This document shows positions 52,902 to 64,000 of a DNA stretch of 64,000 nt, one piece after another. Both the position numbers and the translations under genes were made by a program. The stretch is from Pleodorina starrii (taxonomy: Eukaryota > Chlorophyta > Chlorophyceae > Chlamydomonadales > Volvocaceae). The notes below the pieces were generated by a model. That model did not search any database. It was not told the origin of the DNA and saw only the letters and a list, made by a program, of their open reading frames with translations. The stretch's first letter is position 1. The number at the start of each line of letters is the position of its first letter. The DNA lies in NCBI GenBank assembly GCA_030267565.1, contig BRXU01000003.1, forward strand, positions 4,377,001 through 4,441,000, in the 5' to 3' direction.

Positions 52902-54584
52902 CTACCCCGATGAAACGGGAGAGAGTGAACGCCTTGGCGCCTCACCGTCGAAGACGGGAGGGGCTATTGGCGGCCCCTCCCAGCGGGCACTCGGAAAGGC
53001 GAAGAACGAAGGCGACGCCTCCAAGCCACTCTCGGGCGATGCCGTCGGCGGCGGATCCGCACCTGGCGGCCCCGCCCATAAGGCACGCGGATAGGTGAAA
53101 AACGATGGCGACGCCTCAGGGTCACTCTCGGGCGACGCCGTCGGCGGCGGCTCCACAAGGGGCGACGCTGAAAGGTCCGGCTTGGGCTCACGTGCTGCTG
53201 CAGGCTGCTGGCGGCCAGCCGGCAGCAGCTCGACGTAGACCCATGTTCCGTGGGCCTCGGCAAAGGCCTCAGGGCTGGGCAACTCGGGGGGCAGCGATGG
53301 CAGCCGGGAGTGGGCAGGCGTGCACGGCAGCACCTGGGGTTCCTGCACCGGCCGCACGCCGCCGGCCTGCAATCCGCCACCGATACCATCCGCCTCGCAG
53401 GCGGTAGCCGTCGCCAGCTCCTCCACTCCGCTTGGGCCACTGCTAGTAGTGGGTATGAGCGGTTATGGGGTCTTACTCAAGGCGCAAATTGCAGGCAACG
53501 ATGCAAGTGCTTGGCATTCAGGCGACCGCTGTGGCAAGCGCTCCTAAGGGGGTACGGTAAGGGCTAACTCCAAGCCTTTGAAGATATTGTATTGGGTTAG
53601 GTGCGAATCCAGCAAACAATGCGGCAGCAGCTGAATGGCCGTGGTCCTCCCGTAAATGTCCCAATTGAATGGCCAAAACTAATCATAACTCGCAGCCATA
53701 CATGGACACAGTGTGCACTCATGCGCTCTTGCGGCAGGAGGACAGCCTTCATTCCAGAACAACGCAGGATTGCCTTAATCCACATGCGCAAAGCGGCCCA
53801 TGACCCACCTGACACCTGTCCTAGAAGCGGCGTCCTGCTGCTGCTGCTGCCCTTCCCCCAGCTGCCGCACCAGGGGCTCGTGTCCGGGGACGTGCAGCCA
53901 ACCGGCCTCGTGCCCCATTATTGCGTCACCCGTGGCGGCAGCGACAGCGGTGGGGCTGCTGCTGGCGCCGCAGCCGCCTGCACCGACACCGGTGGTGGTC
54001 GCCGTGTGGGAGCACGGCTGCTGGCTGCCGGCGGGCTCGCCCGTTGCCCACGCCTCGTGCTGCCTTTGCTTCCGGTACCTACCACTGGGGCCTGAAGGGA
54101 CCCAGCGCTCGGTGCCTTTGCCCGCGGCTACCTGCCGGATGCGGATGGTCGGCCACGGGACTGGTGGGCTCCGGAGCCCGTAAGTCTGGGCCCGGGCCTT
54201 GACGTCGCGCGGCCGCCCTGCCTTCACTGGCGCGGCGGGCGGATTGTCCTGCACCTCTCGCCCACCAAAGCCTGCGGCGCCCTGCCTGCTACAGGCCCTG
54301 TTGGCCAGGGGCGGGCTCCATTCGGAGATTGTGTCTCCACCCGCCGGAACTTGTGCATTGCAACTGTTGGGCCCGGTGGCAGCAGCGCCGCCGGTGTCGC
54401 GGCCGACATACTCGGGGGTGTTGCCGGTACCGCGTGGGGCGACGTGACCGTCGTGCGCTGCGACCCTGGGCGCATGTACGGAGCGCCGGGCTGCGGGAAA
54501 TGAGTCCTTGGCCTTGACCCAGATGCACACCGCGGCCACGAGGAGTGTCTGCGTGGGAGGAGCGCGCGAAGCGGAGGGCCACAT
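52902..54584 (-). CDS. Unrecognised protein with an N-terminal membrane anchor and C-terminal 32-residue repeats, about 437 residues
   Basis: Exons on the minus strand: 54584-53809 and 53439-52902, joined by a GTGGGT donor and a CTAGCAG acceptor with matching phase. A strong G/C preference at third codon positions over the whole first exon argues for this strand; antisense frames lack it. Near the N-terminus TQTLLVAAVCIWV is a short hydrophobic stretch that could be a signal anchor. The C-terminal exon contains HGTWVYVELLPAG, then about two copies of a 32-residue unit with PPPTASPES, EASPSFF and a W-x-GPP ending, matching a 96 bp DNA repeat at about 53001-53150. I do not recognise the family. 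A 5' exon beyond 54584 cannot be excluded. A TGTAA signal at 52440 fits its 3' end. Confidence 0.5.
52995..53155 (-). repeat. 96 bp coding repeat (about 1.7 copies)
   Basis: The words GGCGACGCCTC and CACTCTCGGGCGA-GCCGTCGGCGGCGG recur at about 96 bp distance on the plus strand, encoding the 32-residue units of the minus-strand gene. The period is a multiple of three, so the frame is kept. Confidence 0.75.
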
Positions 54585-57500
54585 CCTCTGATCTGGGTCG
54601 GTTCAGAGAACAGTCCGTGCGGTTACGGTACCGGTATGCATCTTGGTCGGGCAAGGGCAAGCCAGTAAACGAACGAACATGTGCACTGCGCAGCACACGC
54701 GTACGTGCCGACGGCCTTGAGGGACGAACGGCGCATTACTAATACAACTCACCGCAATGTGGACGACCTCGGGTGCGCCGGCAATACGAACGAGGTCGTC
54801 CTGCAGGCAACAGCCCATGGTGCAGCAGGACAGCAACGAAGCCCTTCAGCCAATGCTGCAATGCGGGCGCTCGACCGCGTGCTCAAATCCTCTCAAATAG
54901 GTGAGCTCCACGCTGTACTGCTTAGACGACGCGTGCGTACATGTATCGGTAGCGTGAGGGTTGATGCATGGCTAGGCATGGACAGCAGCCTCGCAGAGCG
55001 CATGTGCGTTACTGTATGCACTGTCGCGGTGAATTGCTGAGGCGAATCATCTTCATCTGGGCTGACCCACATTTCCCAATCGGTTACGGCAGGCCCAGCC
55101 AGCCAGCGTGCCGCAAATGAGGCCACCGCGCCCAAGCCCTCAAACTCACCCATGCCATGCGCAGCAGCCGTGCCGCCTCCCTCAGGCTCTCCATGATGGC
55201 CGTGGAGCCCAGCAGAAGAGACGTTGAGAATTCAAACCTCTCAACAGCTGCCGGGATAATGTATGTAGGCACGAAGCCCCGATGATGGTGACGATGAATG
55301 TTGTAACCCGGCAGACTGCTGGTAGTGCAAACAGTCGATGAGCTCTAGCGGACTGCTGTGTGGGCAGCCAAAGCCAGACTCGTCGATACAGCAGACCAAG
55401 TCAACGGAGAACAAACTGGGCCTCAAATCTGATGCAAGAACCAACACCCAGCTGAGACCCCTTACCGCTGCCCTCCAAGCTCCGTTGACGTCTTGCCGAC
55501 CGCCGACAACTTTCTTGCCGCCCTTTCACAGCAGCGCACACCAATACGCGCACAAATACTTGCTAGGTTAGGTGTTCAGCTATGAAGGTCAAGGACAGTG
55601 GTTCTGGGGAGCATGGTTCTGTGGGCCAAAGTTTTAAAACAAAGTTTTCAGCTATGTCGTACCATCCGTCCGGAAACCTCCTTGCTCTAGAAGCAACACT
55701 TGATTGCCTGGACACGGTACGCTGAATAGCAAACTCCTTGTGTATGGATTGCTTACCAATGACTCACAAGCAGTAGACACCTGCCACGACCTTCTAAAGA
55801 CACTGGCTGCATGATGCCCTGGTCAATAGCAACGAGGATGCCAACAAGTCCTGAACACGGCTCTGCTTTAGCTGTCGTTTTTTCGACGCTCGCGTGGCGG
55901 CGTGACGCGGTCTCCGCCGCAACTGTCACCTGGTGCGTGGTACCTTCACACGCGCGACTGCAGCGGGCTTGCGAGGAGCGGCTTTGTGAAGGCCGTTGTG
56001 GCGGTGGGCTTACAAGCCCAGTGGTGAAATGGGTTAAACGTATGCGCGTCGCGGGCGCTGCTGCGGCATGGGACGTTCGGGGTCAGGGCTGTTCTAAGCA
56101 ATTCAGAATTCCAGTACGGACCCGTGGGTCGCCACGCAGGACCCCATTAACTACGTTCTCGAAATGAACTCGACAGGGCCTTCGCAAAGCATCTGCAGAA
56201 GGCTTTGCCACCGGCAGTTGTCAGAAGCAAGCACACCCACGTGGCGTATGCTGCTGCACGCACGCAAGCCACACGTTCCCGCCACCGTGGGAAGGTAAGG
56301 TGGGCGGCACAACAATGTCAACGCCATGATTTGGTTCTTCGAGAACATCTTTTTTGGTGCCGGCTCGCACCTACGGCACACCTCGTTGTTCGTGCGGATT
56401 CCTGATCAGCCTTCTACCGGTATCCCAGTGGTATTGGCGATTGTCCTGGCTCTGAGCCTCTGACTGCATTCAGTGGATCGGGCCGGTCGGAGGCCAACAG
56501 GGCCGTCCATTTGCAAGTGTCTCAACGCGCTCTGAAGGGCAAGAAGGAACACACGTATGTCTTCAACCGTTCGACGTAGCATTTTCACTTCGTGAATGCG
56601 CTCCTTGGATGAGTCCTGTGCGCAAACGGCGCTCAAAAGTCGCCGCTTCCTGTCGCTTCGGCCGCTTTGGCGTACCGGTACCTATATCAGCTTGTCGAGC
56701 GCGCACCGTCGTGCAAACGCCGGGATCCTCCCTCGATTACAAATCCGTACAGATGGCTGTAAAATTTGAGCACACACACGAGGCCGCAGTTAAACATCAG
56801 TTTAGTTCCCTTGCAAGAGGTACGGCAAGGAGGTACGGCAGCTCGCAATTACATGCGCCTGCCTGCCATGACTACCGGTAGGTGCGACCAGCCACCCGCT
56901 CCTTTCCTTTCCTGCGCCCGGACCTGCTCACCCCACCCCGCCAAGGCGTCGTCCCCTCCCCACTAGAGTGAGCTATATACTGCACACCCACCGGGCGTTG
57001 CATTGGGCTCCTATGTAAGGCCGGCGGGGTGGGGCGTGCCTGGCCCGCGTCCTAGTCCTCGGAGCACACCCCACCGGACTATGTATACCGGTACGTGAGG
57101 GTGAAACGACACCGTCGTGGGGAGAGTTGCCGGATGGCAGTGGCCGGATCCCCTCCCCCCAAAAAGGTAAGCAGTACCGTACGCCACAACTCGCCGCGCC
57201 GCGTGCCGACACACACATCGCCCATGTGGTGCCATGTGGTGCCTAGTCGCGCTCCCAACCCACCGACCCACCCCGCCCATTTTGGCGAGGCGGCTTTCAG
57301 TCCTCTTATCCCGCAACTCGCCGCCTCAACAGTCACGCTCGGCGCCAGTGTCAATTGCGTTGGGACGGCGCAGCGCGCCACATACAGCAAAATACGGCAA
57401 CGGAATCCGACATACAGCAAAATACGACAACGAACAGTACATTGAGAAACGACCGATCGGGCCGGGCCAGCCGCAGCAGTTCCAGCCGCTGCAACGACCC

Positions 57501-58290
57501 CTGCCCATCCGTACCAACCGACTAACGAAACCAAGCACATCAAGTTGGACATGCAGGATGATGGGATAGAATATTGGAAGGCCGGGCTACACCAACCACC
57601 AACTACCTAACGGAGCCAACGGACCTAAGCGTGAGCGTCTCACAGATCGGGGAGTAAGAGCCCTAACTTGAAGCCCGACTCGACACACACAGACACGCAC
57701 ACGGGCAATGGGTTCCCGGATGCAAAACCAGGATGTCGAACAATGCCGAAAAAGGCCACTTGCCTTCCCACACAGCACCAGACAACGCAAGGCGCGTCAG
57801 CACCCGGGGCAGGCGCACACACCTGCCACCAACGTCCCCATCGTTCCTTATCCCCTCTGCGCTCCCCTCGGGCGAAAGAATTCATCAGGCAGAAGCCTCG
57901 GGACATGTTATGGCGTGCACGTGCATCGAGCGAGCATGAGCTTTCTCGGTTGCGTTGATGCTTCAAAAAATGGGCCCAAAGGCAAATAGCCGAAAACCTC
58001 ATTCGCCATGTCCTAGCAAAGACAATCCCAGCTCCCCCCAGCGCAGCGGCAGCCCCCAGCAAACCGCGCTGTCGCTCCCTGAAGCAAAAGCTGCGAACCG
58101 CGGAAGCGCCACTCACAAAAAAATGAACACTGTCTCCGGTTGACGGACACGTATAGCACGTGCACGTGACGCTCCGAAACCCTTTCAAAGCGCAAACGCA
58201 ACCCACTCCAACCCAATCTAAACCGGCCCGCTGTCCGGACGACGGAGTATAAAGTCCAACCCAACCTTATTTGGTTGCCACCAAATCATT
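54585..58290. other. Gene-poor region (3.7 kb) without a supportable gene
   Basis: The composition is mixed and less G/C-biased. Minus-strand open frames at 55447-55241 and 55272-54893 have protein-like stretches (CIDESGFGCP; LREAARLLRMAW; ARWLAGPAVTDWEMWVSPDE) but lie in different phases without good splice sites, so they may be a decayed gene. A small direct repeat CATACAGCAAAATACG occurs at 57380 and 57410. TACCGGTA-type palindromes recur (56671, 56874, 57086). Confidence 0.4.
58248..58254 (+). promoter_or_regulatory. TATA-like box before a possible small plus-strand gene
   Basis: TATAAAG lies 45 bp before an ATG at 58293. Overlapping frames follow: a Pro/Arg-rich one from 58293 and one from 58414 containing DPCPPFRLFGSCPRCGLDW, whose CP-x-C pair resembles half of a zinc site. 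I cannot decide a frame or splice pattern, so no CDS is called. Confidence 0.3.
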
Positions 58291-58739
58291 CAATGATGCA
58301 CGAACCCCCTCCCTCTCCCCGACGTCGGCCGCCGCCCCACCCGCCGTCTCAACGCCGGCGATACCACGGCCGCCGCACAGGCACTGCACGCCCCGCCAAC
58401 GGCGGCGGCAATAATGGCGGCAGGGGCGCCCATCCTCCTCGACCACTCCATGAGACAGCCCGCCACCATCAGCGACCCATGTCCGCCCTTCCGCCTCTTC
58501 GGGTCTTGTCCTCGATGTGGGCTGGACTGGATGTTGCCACCACCGCAATGTGTCGAGCCAGCCCTGCCAGCTCCACCGCCCCCCAGAACACCCGCCCAGC
58601 CTACTTTGCACCTTGACATCTGCCCACAGGGCCAGCATGCGCCCTTGCAAATGCTCTTTTGAGATGCCATTTGGGTCACTGCTGAAAAGAAAAGCAGATC
58701 TTACGAGATGCCCGAGACGCAGCCACCGCGCCCCCTAAA

Positions 58740-59252
58740 CGCTCCGTCCCTCCTCCTCCCTCACAGGAACTCTGCCACCGTCCCATCGCTGCGGTTCAGC
58801 TCTACGACCTGACCCCCAAACTCCGCCTCCTGCCGCGCCCGCCTCGGCGGCTACAGCCAAACGTGCGCCCCCCTCCCCTTTCCCCCCCCCCAATCCGGGA
58901 TCCGTTCGTTCATTACGCCCCGTTCCACCGCTGCAGTTTCATTTTTACTACACCCGCTACGGCTTCCAACAGGAATAACCCACACAGTCAGTCGTAGAAT
59001 GGAAACGGTCATGGACCCGGTGGAACGCATTCGCACGGAAAGACCCCACGCAGATGTCGCCCCTCCGCTCCGCTCCCTCCCACGCCTCGCTGCCGGCCCG
59101 TTTCGGCTACGTCATCAATTCATGTGCTGCTGCCCGGTTGGCAACTCTGCTGCCTTCTTCATTGCTGTCGCTGCCTTCCATTGCTGTCGCTGCCTTCCAT
59201 TGCTGTCGCTGCCTGCCCTGCCCTGCCCTGCCCGCAGTGCCGCCTCCGCAGC
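58740..59252. other. 3' flank of the SET-domain gene
   Basis: This is the presumed 3' UTR of the minus-strand SET gene, C-rich on the plus strand. A short TTGCTGTCGCTGCCTTCCA-type tandem (three steps) at about 59162-59212 is the only repeat. There is no clear TTACA signal. Confidence 0.4.
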
Positions 59253-62200
59253 TCACAGGTACTTGCGGCAGCTCTTGGAGCCGCACTGGCACAGCAGCAG
59301 CTCCACACCGATCTGCTCGGCAGCCTGCTCAATGCACTCCTCGGGGAGACCCTGAGGGCCGGGAGCCGAGGGTTGGGGGGCGGGGAGAGGCGGGGGCGGG
59401 GTATACATAACAGAACCCGAAAGAGCAGGCTGACTGGCGGCGGGGGCGACGTGCGAGGAGGATGAGGAGGATGGAGCGAGGTGCGGCGTGTGATGTGAAG
59501 AGGAATGGGCTCAAAGGCTATCGCAGTTCTGGCGCGGCTCGCGGCAGCAAGCGCGCTGGCATGCACGCCGGGCAACCCGACCCGACCCGACCCGACCGGG
59601 GCAGGGATGGTTCCACAAACGCAGCCGATGTCAGCCCATGTCTCACCTTGAACGCCTCCAGACACAGCACGGAGCTGAGCTTGTAGTCGTACGTGAGCTC
59701 GGTACCCGGCAGCAGCTCGGACTGGGAGAAGAGGAAGATGCGGCGCTGGCCGTCGATCACAAACGTGCGGGACGAGCAGTTGGGCCTGATGGGGCGGAGG
59801 ATTAGGGGCGGGATCGGGATCGGGATCGGGGGAAGGATTAGGGGCGGGATCGGGATCGGGAGGAATGTTGGGATCGAGGGGAGGATTAGGGCGGGATCGG
59901 GATCAGGCGGCACGCTTGCGGCTGGTGTACGACAGCCGCACGGAGTACGGAGGGGTCTGTGGGTCTGAACGCGATGGACAGAGGCGAGAGCTGGGTCTAG
60001 GTCTAGGCCTTGGCCTGGGGTCGAGGGCTGGGGTTGAAGCCGCCCGACCATTGGTAGCAACCACAACCCACAACCCCGGCAACAAAAGCAGCAGCTGCAG
60101 CAGCAGCGACCGCAATGACAATATTGACAAAACCAGCAGAGGACAGGCTTCCGACATGCCCTCCCGGGGGGCCGGTGCTCACCCGCACGAGTGGTTGACG
60201 AAGCGCATGATGTTGCCCCGGTGCGTGGCGTCCAGCACCACCGCCTCATCCGGCAGGCCGCCCGGGTTGAACAGATAGCAGCCCAGACCGGCGGCCTTGT
60301 ACCTGCGCGGACAGACACGCACAGAGCCGGACACACACACACACACACACCGAAACCCCTAAGTCACACAAACAGACACAGACCCACACAGCCACCTCCA
60401 CAGCACTCGCCGGGGACGCAATGCTCTCTGCAGCCCGCTGGTAAGGTGCTGGTAAGGCTAAACATTTCTTGATTAGGTATTTGTCGGTTCTCTTCAAATC
60501 CGGGTCGCCTCGGTTGTCGATACTTCGGCGCTGCGATTCGCCCTTTCCGTGGTTTCCTTACGCGCCCACACCCCCGGTACCGGTGCCGGTACTGCCCCCG
60601 CCCCGCCCCGCCCCGCCCGCACCTCTTCTCGCGCATGTCCGCCACGGTGGTGCGCACTCCCTCGCCGTGGTACTCCATCAGCAGCGTGTTGGGCGGAATG
60701 CGCTCCGTCGCAAAGACGCCCAGCTGCGCAATGCTCGACCGGCGCACCACAAACCTGAGGGGTGCAGCGGCGGGGGCGGGGGCGGGGGCGGGGGCGGCGA
60801 CAGCGCGGGTCAGAGCGAGCGAGCGAACGAGCGGTTGGACGGACCAGAGATCGGGACGGGTCGCGTCGGGTGGGGTCGGGCGAGAGGGTGAGGCAGGTTT
60901 CAGACCACACAGTTTGCACGAGAGCACAAACGCCGGCAGCGAACGGTGCAGAACCCCCCTCCCCCCTCCCATCGCTCACCTCGTGTGCATGAGCGCCTTG
61001 GCTTCTCGGAGCGCGTTGAGCAGCTTGCCAGTCGCCGCGGCCTGGGCGTCTCCGCCGCCGCCGCCGCGGCCGCCACCGCCGCCGCCGCCGCGCTTGAGCC
61101 GCACGCCGCCGGCGCCCGTGCCCACCGCCTTCCCCACCACCGGCAACGAATCCGCCAGCACCTTCCGGTCCTTCACGGCCAGCCGGCGGCCGCTCCCGGC
61201 GGCGGCGGCGGCATCGGCGTCGGCGTCGTCCGGGAAGGCGCCGCCGGCCGGCGGCGCCGCACCAGCGGCGCCGCCGGTCGGCCTGACGGCGGCGCCGCCG
61301 AGGCCAGCCGCCGGCAACGCCAGGCGGGATCCTGGCCGCACGGGGTGAATGATGGGCGGCGGTTTGAGCCGGTGCTGCCCAAGCTTGGAGACGTCTATGG
61401 GCCGTGACCGCGAGCAGCCCTCCTCCGCCGGGGGAGGCGCGGCCGCCTGCTTCTGCGGTCGGGGCAGCGGCAGCGGCCGGGGCTGCTGTTGTTGCTGCTG
61501 CAGCGGCACTCGTACGTTCGCAGCAGTTGCTGGCACCGCCGCCGCCGCTGAGGCCGCCACCGGCGCACCGCCCCCGGTCGAGCCGTCTTGGCCCCATCGA
61601 CGGGCATTGGCGTTGGCGGCGGCAGTGGCGGCAGCGATGGACGTGAGCGGCAGCAGCGCCGTCGGCGGGATCGCCGGCGGCGGCGGCGCCGCTCCGCCGC
61701 CGCTGCCGTTGCTGCGCTTGCCGCCCGGCTGGCTCCGCCGCCGCTGCTGCTCCTTCTGCAACTGCATCTGCAACAGCTGCATGTGCTGCAGCTGTTTGTG
61801 CCTCACCCCCTGCTGGTACGTCTGCTGCTCCCGCTGCAGCTGCTCCCAATAGGACTGGCGCGGCGCGCCGTCGCCCGGCGCCGACGCTGCCGCGGCCCGC
61901 GCCGACCTCGCGCCGGCTTCGGAGCTCGACTCGTACCCGGGGTCCGGGTTCAGGACCAGCGGCGGCGCCCAGGCGCCAGGCACGACGCGGTGGAGGCCGG
62001 TGTTCATGGGGGCGATCAGCCGGTCGACCGCCTCAATGGCAGCGGCCACCGCCGCCTGGCCCTCGTCACTCAGCGGATTGGCGCCCGCACCCGCACCCGC
62101 CGCGAGCCACTGCGTCGCCGCCGCCGAGCTGCGCGGCTGCTGCAGTGACAGGCCACCTCCCGCCGCCTCGAGGCCCAGTCTGGCGCGCTTGGGCGCTCGC

Positions 62201-64000
62201 TCTGCGGCGGCGCTGACGGCGGCGGTGGCGGCGCTGCCGTTGCTTGCGGCTCGCGCGCCAAAGACCTCAACGGACCAGGCCTGCAGTGGAGACTGCGGTG
62301 CCGCCGCTGCGTAGCCGTTGCTGGCGAGCAAGAGATGCGCATGCGAAGGCAGTTTGGAGGCCGGCAGACCGGGCGCGGCGCCGGTGCCGGGAGCGCAGCT
62401 CCCTCCAGTGCCGCCGCCGCCGGCGCCCGCGGCCGCCGCCGCCGCCGACGGGTCGCTGCCCCAGGCCCTCCGCTCCGGTAGCGGCATCGTCGCAGCGCAA
62501 GTCCCGGGGAAGACCGTTCCAGCGCCCAGCGGCTGCTGTTGGGACAGCGCCGGGTGCGGGTTCAGGCTCTGCTGCCGCTGCGGCTGCTGCTGCGCTACCG
62601 AGCCGCCCAGCTGCGGCCGCGGAGCCATCTGCTCATGGAGGGGACTTGGGTGCCGTGGCTGCTGCGGCTGCAGCAGCTGCCATGGCTGCTGCTGCTGCTG
62701 CTGCCCTGGGTTTTGCTGCTGCGGCAGCTGCTGCTGCTGCTGCCCCCCGCGTGACATCTCCACACCCAGCTGCTCCAGGGAGAGCTGCCGCACGCCAGCG
62801 GGCGCTGGTGCTGCGCCGGCCGGAGAAGGGCAGGAGGGGGCCATGATGGCTTGCGCGTACCGGCCGCCCTGCACCGTCGCCGCCGCAAGGCCTTGCTGCT
62901 GCTGCTGTTGTTGATGCTGCTGCGGCTTTTGCTGGTACTGCTGCTGTGGGGCGCCCTGCTGCTGTTGCCGCTCCAGGAGTTGCCACTGCTGCTCCTGCTG
63001 CAACCTCAGCCGCTGCTGCTCATCGGAGCGCGACCCGCCGTCCTGCAGTAGAAGCGGCGGGTCGACGTAGGTGCGGAACGGAGGCCCAGCGGCGACGACG
63101 CCGGCGGCGCGCGCCTCCAGGGCAACTCGCTGCGTCGAAGGCACCATCAACAGCTGCTGCTGCTGCAGCTGCAGAGATGGCTGCATTTGCATTTGCTGCA
63201 TTTGCTGCATTTGCTGCTGCACTTGCGGCTGTGAGTGCCGCTCAGATGGGGCCGAGACGCGCGGCTCCTGCAACTGCGAAGACGACGACGACTTGAACAG
63301 CGGCAGTTTGAAAAGGGCACCCGCGGAAGCGTCCAGTTGGTGCAGCAGCGCATTGCAAGGCTGCGGCCGCGGCGGCTGGCAGGCCTGCTGCTGCTGCTGC
63401 GGCTGCTGCGGCTCGTGGTGCTGCTGCTGAGGCTGTTGGTGCTGCAGCTGGTGCACGGGCCCCTGCCCCTGCATCTGCGCATGGTAGGAAGCCGGCGCGC
63501 GGAAATCACCTCCCTGAGCCTGCTGCTGCTGCTGCTGCGCCGGCGGCGGCTGACGCTGCAGCATCTCAGACCCATAGCGGGCCGGAATGCCGCCGCACGC
63601 GCTCGGGGAGGGCGTCGAGATGAGCTGGTTCGCGACGGCTGCGCCTGCGCCTGCGGCGGCGCCACCGCCGCCCCGCACGACCGCCTCCACCTCCTCCTGT
63701 CCCGACCCGTCCGGCGTTGCGCAGCTGTCCTCCCCAGACATCTGGCGCTGCTGCGGCTGCAGGTGCTGTTGGTGACGCGGCTGCGGCTGCTGCTGCTGCG
63801 GGTGTGGCGGGTACTCCAGGCTCGGATGGTGCATGCGGGAGTCGGGAGGCCCCAGGTGCGCATAGCCAGGGTGCTGCTGGGGACCTGCTGCTACTGCCGA
63901 CATCGCCACAGCCACCAGCTGCTGCTGCTGCTGCTGCGGCGGCGGCTGCGTCATCGGCGGGAAGTTGCCGCTGCTCAACGCCCCGGCGGAGGCGGAGGCG
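59253..64000 (-). CDS. KMT2/Trithorax-type SET-domain histone lysine methyltransferase with Gln-rich N-terminal region; 5' end beyond window
   Basis: Exons on the minus strand: >64000-60980, 60754-60623, 60302-60183, 59785-59647, 59351-59253; phases agree, about 1,170 residues in the window. The SET domain is within the last 170 residues: [75 protein letters not shown], and a post-[15 protein letters not shown] with the zinc-binding C-x-C-x4-C pattern. Spacing and the NHSC-x-PNC block match SET1/MLL/Trithorax enzymes, which methylate histone H3 lysine 4 in COMPASS-like complexes. The first Gly of the usual G-x-G cofactor loop is replaced (AQLG). The 1,000 residues before it are Gln/Ala/Gly/Pro-rich, with many polyQ runs coded by CAG, and no PHD or bromodomain is visible here. 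The frame is open at the right edge, and the real start lies outside. Confidence 0.92.
59797..59905 (+). repeat. GGGATC-rich compound tandem repeat in a SET-gene intron
   Basis: GGATTAGGGGCGGGATCGGG begins at about 59797 and 59836, and a variant begins at 59884, each followed by further GGGATC units. The array lies just beyond the acceptor of the exon 59785-59647, so on the coding strand it forms the C/T-rich intron end. Confidence 0.85.
60331..60350 (+). repeat. AC dinucleotide microsatellite
   Basis: Ten perfect AC units in the intron between the second and third SET-gene exons shown here. Confidence 0.9.
62680..63560 (-). repeat. Region of repeated CAG (Gln) codon runs in the SET-gene first exon
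   Basis: On the plus strand CTG triplets occur in many runs of three to six (for example near 62688-62702, 62728-62741, 62894-62910, 63389-63402 and 63521-63540). In the minus-strand frame these are Gln runs and QQM units, so triplet slippage here would change protein length without breaking the frame. Confidence 0.85.

Noticed and set aside
53601..54480. Plus-strand frames over 53601-54095 and 54199-54517, with a GTAAGT after 54179
   Set aside because: The minus-strand frame is longer, has consistent G/C-ending codons and a matching second exon; the plus frames are likely shadows.
60635..63051. Plus-strand open frames of 150-240 residues over the SET-gene first exon
   Set aside because: Antisense shadows of a long, GC-rich, Gln/Ala/Gly-coding exon whose minus-strand frame continues into a clear SET domain.

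Overview
The window is nuclear DNA of a GC-rich green alga, most likely a volvocine/chlamydomonadalean chlorophyte. Genes are broken into many short exons with GTGNGN-type donors and C-rich acceptor tracts. Codons end in G or C, microsatellites are abundant, TGTAA polyadenylation signals occur, and one gene encodes an SP/PP-rich extracellular-matrix type protein. No bacterial, organellar or viral genes were seen. Exon models below were built by hand: each junction was checked for GT/GC-AG sites and a continuous reading phase, and conserved proteins were compared with known family patterns from memory. No alignment or transcript was available.

Left part (1-33645): the 3'-truncated (by the window edge) gene for mitochondrial succinyl-CoA ligase beta subunit on the minus strand, divergently paired across about 420 bp with a giant plus-strand gene (2751-33645, 44 exons, about 2,899 residues). 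The giant gene encodes a Furry/MOR2-PAG1-type morphogenesis scaffold, a cofactor of NDR kinases. Its introns hold a roughly 1 kb GGGA microsatellite, a 3 x 184 bp minisatellite, GGT, CCTG, CCCCGC, CCCGTA and GT arrays, and a 2.25 kb non-autonomous LTR-type element with apparently identical terminal repeats. Short relatives of that element's 3' end lie in two other introns of the same gene.

Middle part (33646-48200): a long spacer; a small secreted hydroxyproline-rich protein gene (36917-38194); a plant-type [2Fe-2S] ferredoxin gene (39522-40522) whose promoter carries four GTAC cores at exact 13 bp spacing just upstream of a TATA-like box; a YIF1 Golgi/ER membrane protein gene on the minus strand (42204-45355); and, divergent from it, a FUN14-domain protein gene (45707-47772).

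Right part (48202-64000): an unrecognised 735-residue low-complexity/coiled-coil protein (48202-52154, plus), a convergent unrecognised minus-strand gene with 32-residue repeats (52902-54584), a gene-poor 4.7 kb stretch, and the 3' part of a minus-strand KMT2/Trithorax-type SET-domain histone methyltransferase with a very Gln-rich N-terminal region that runs off the right edge.

The genes are ordinary eukaryotic single-copy loci without operon logic. The least ordinary content is the repeat and mobile DNA inside the Furry introns, the iterated GTAC promoter of the ferredoxin, and the two unrecognised genes.
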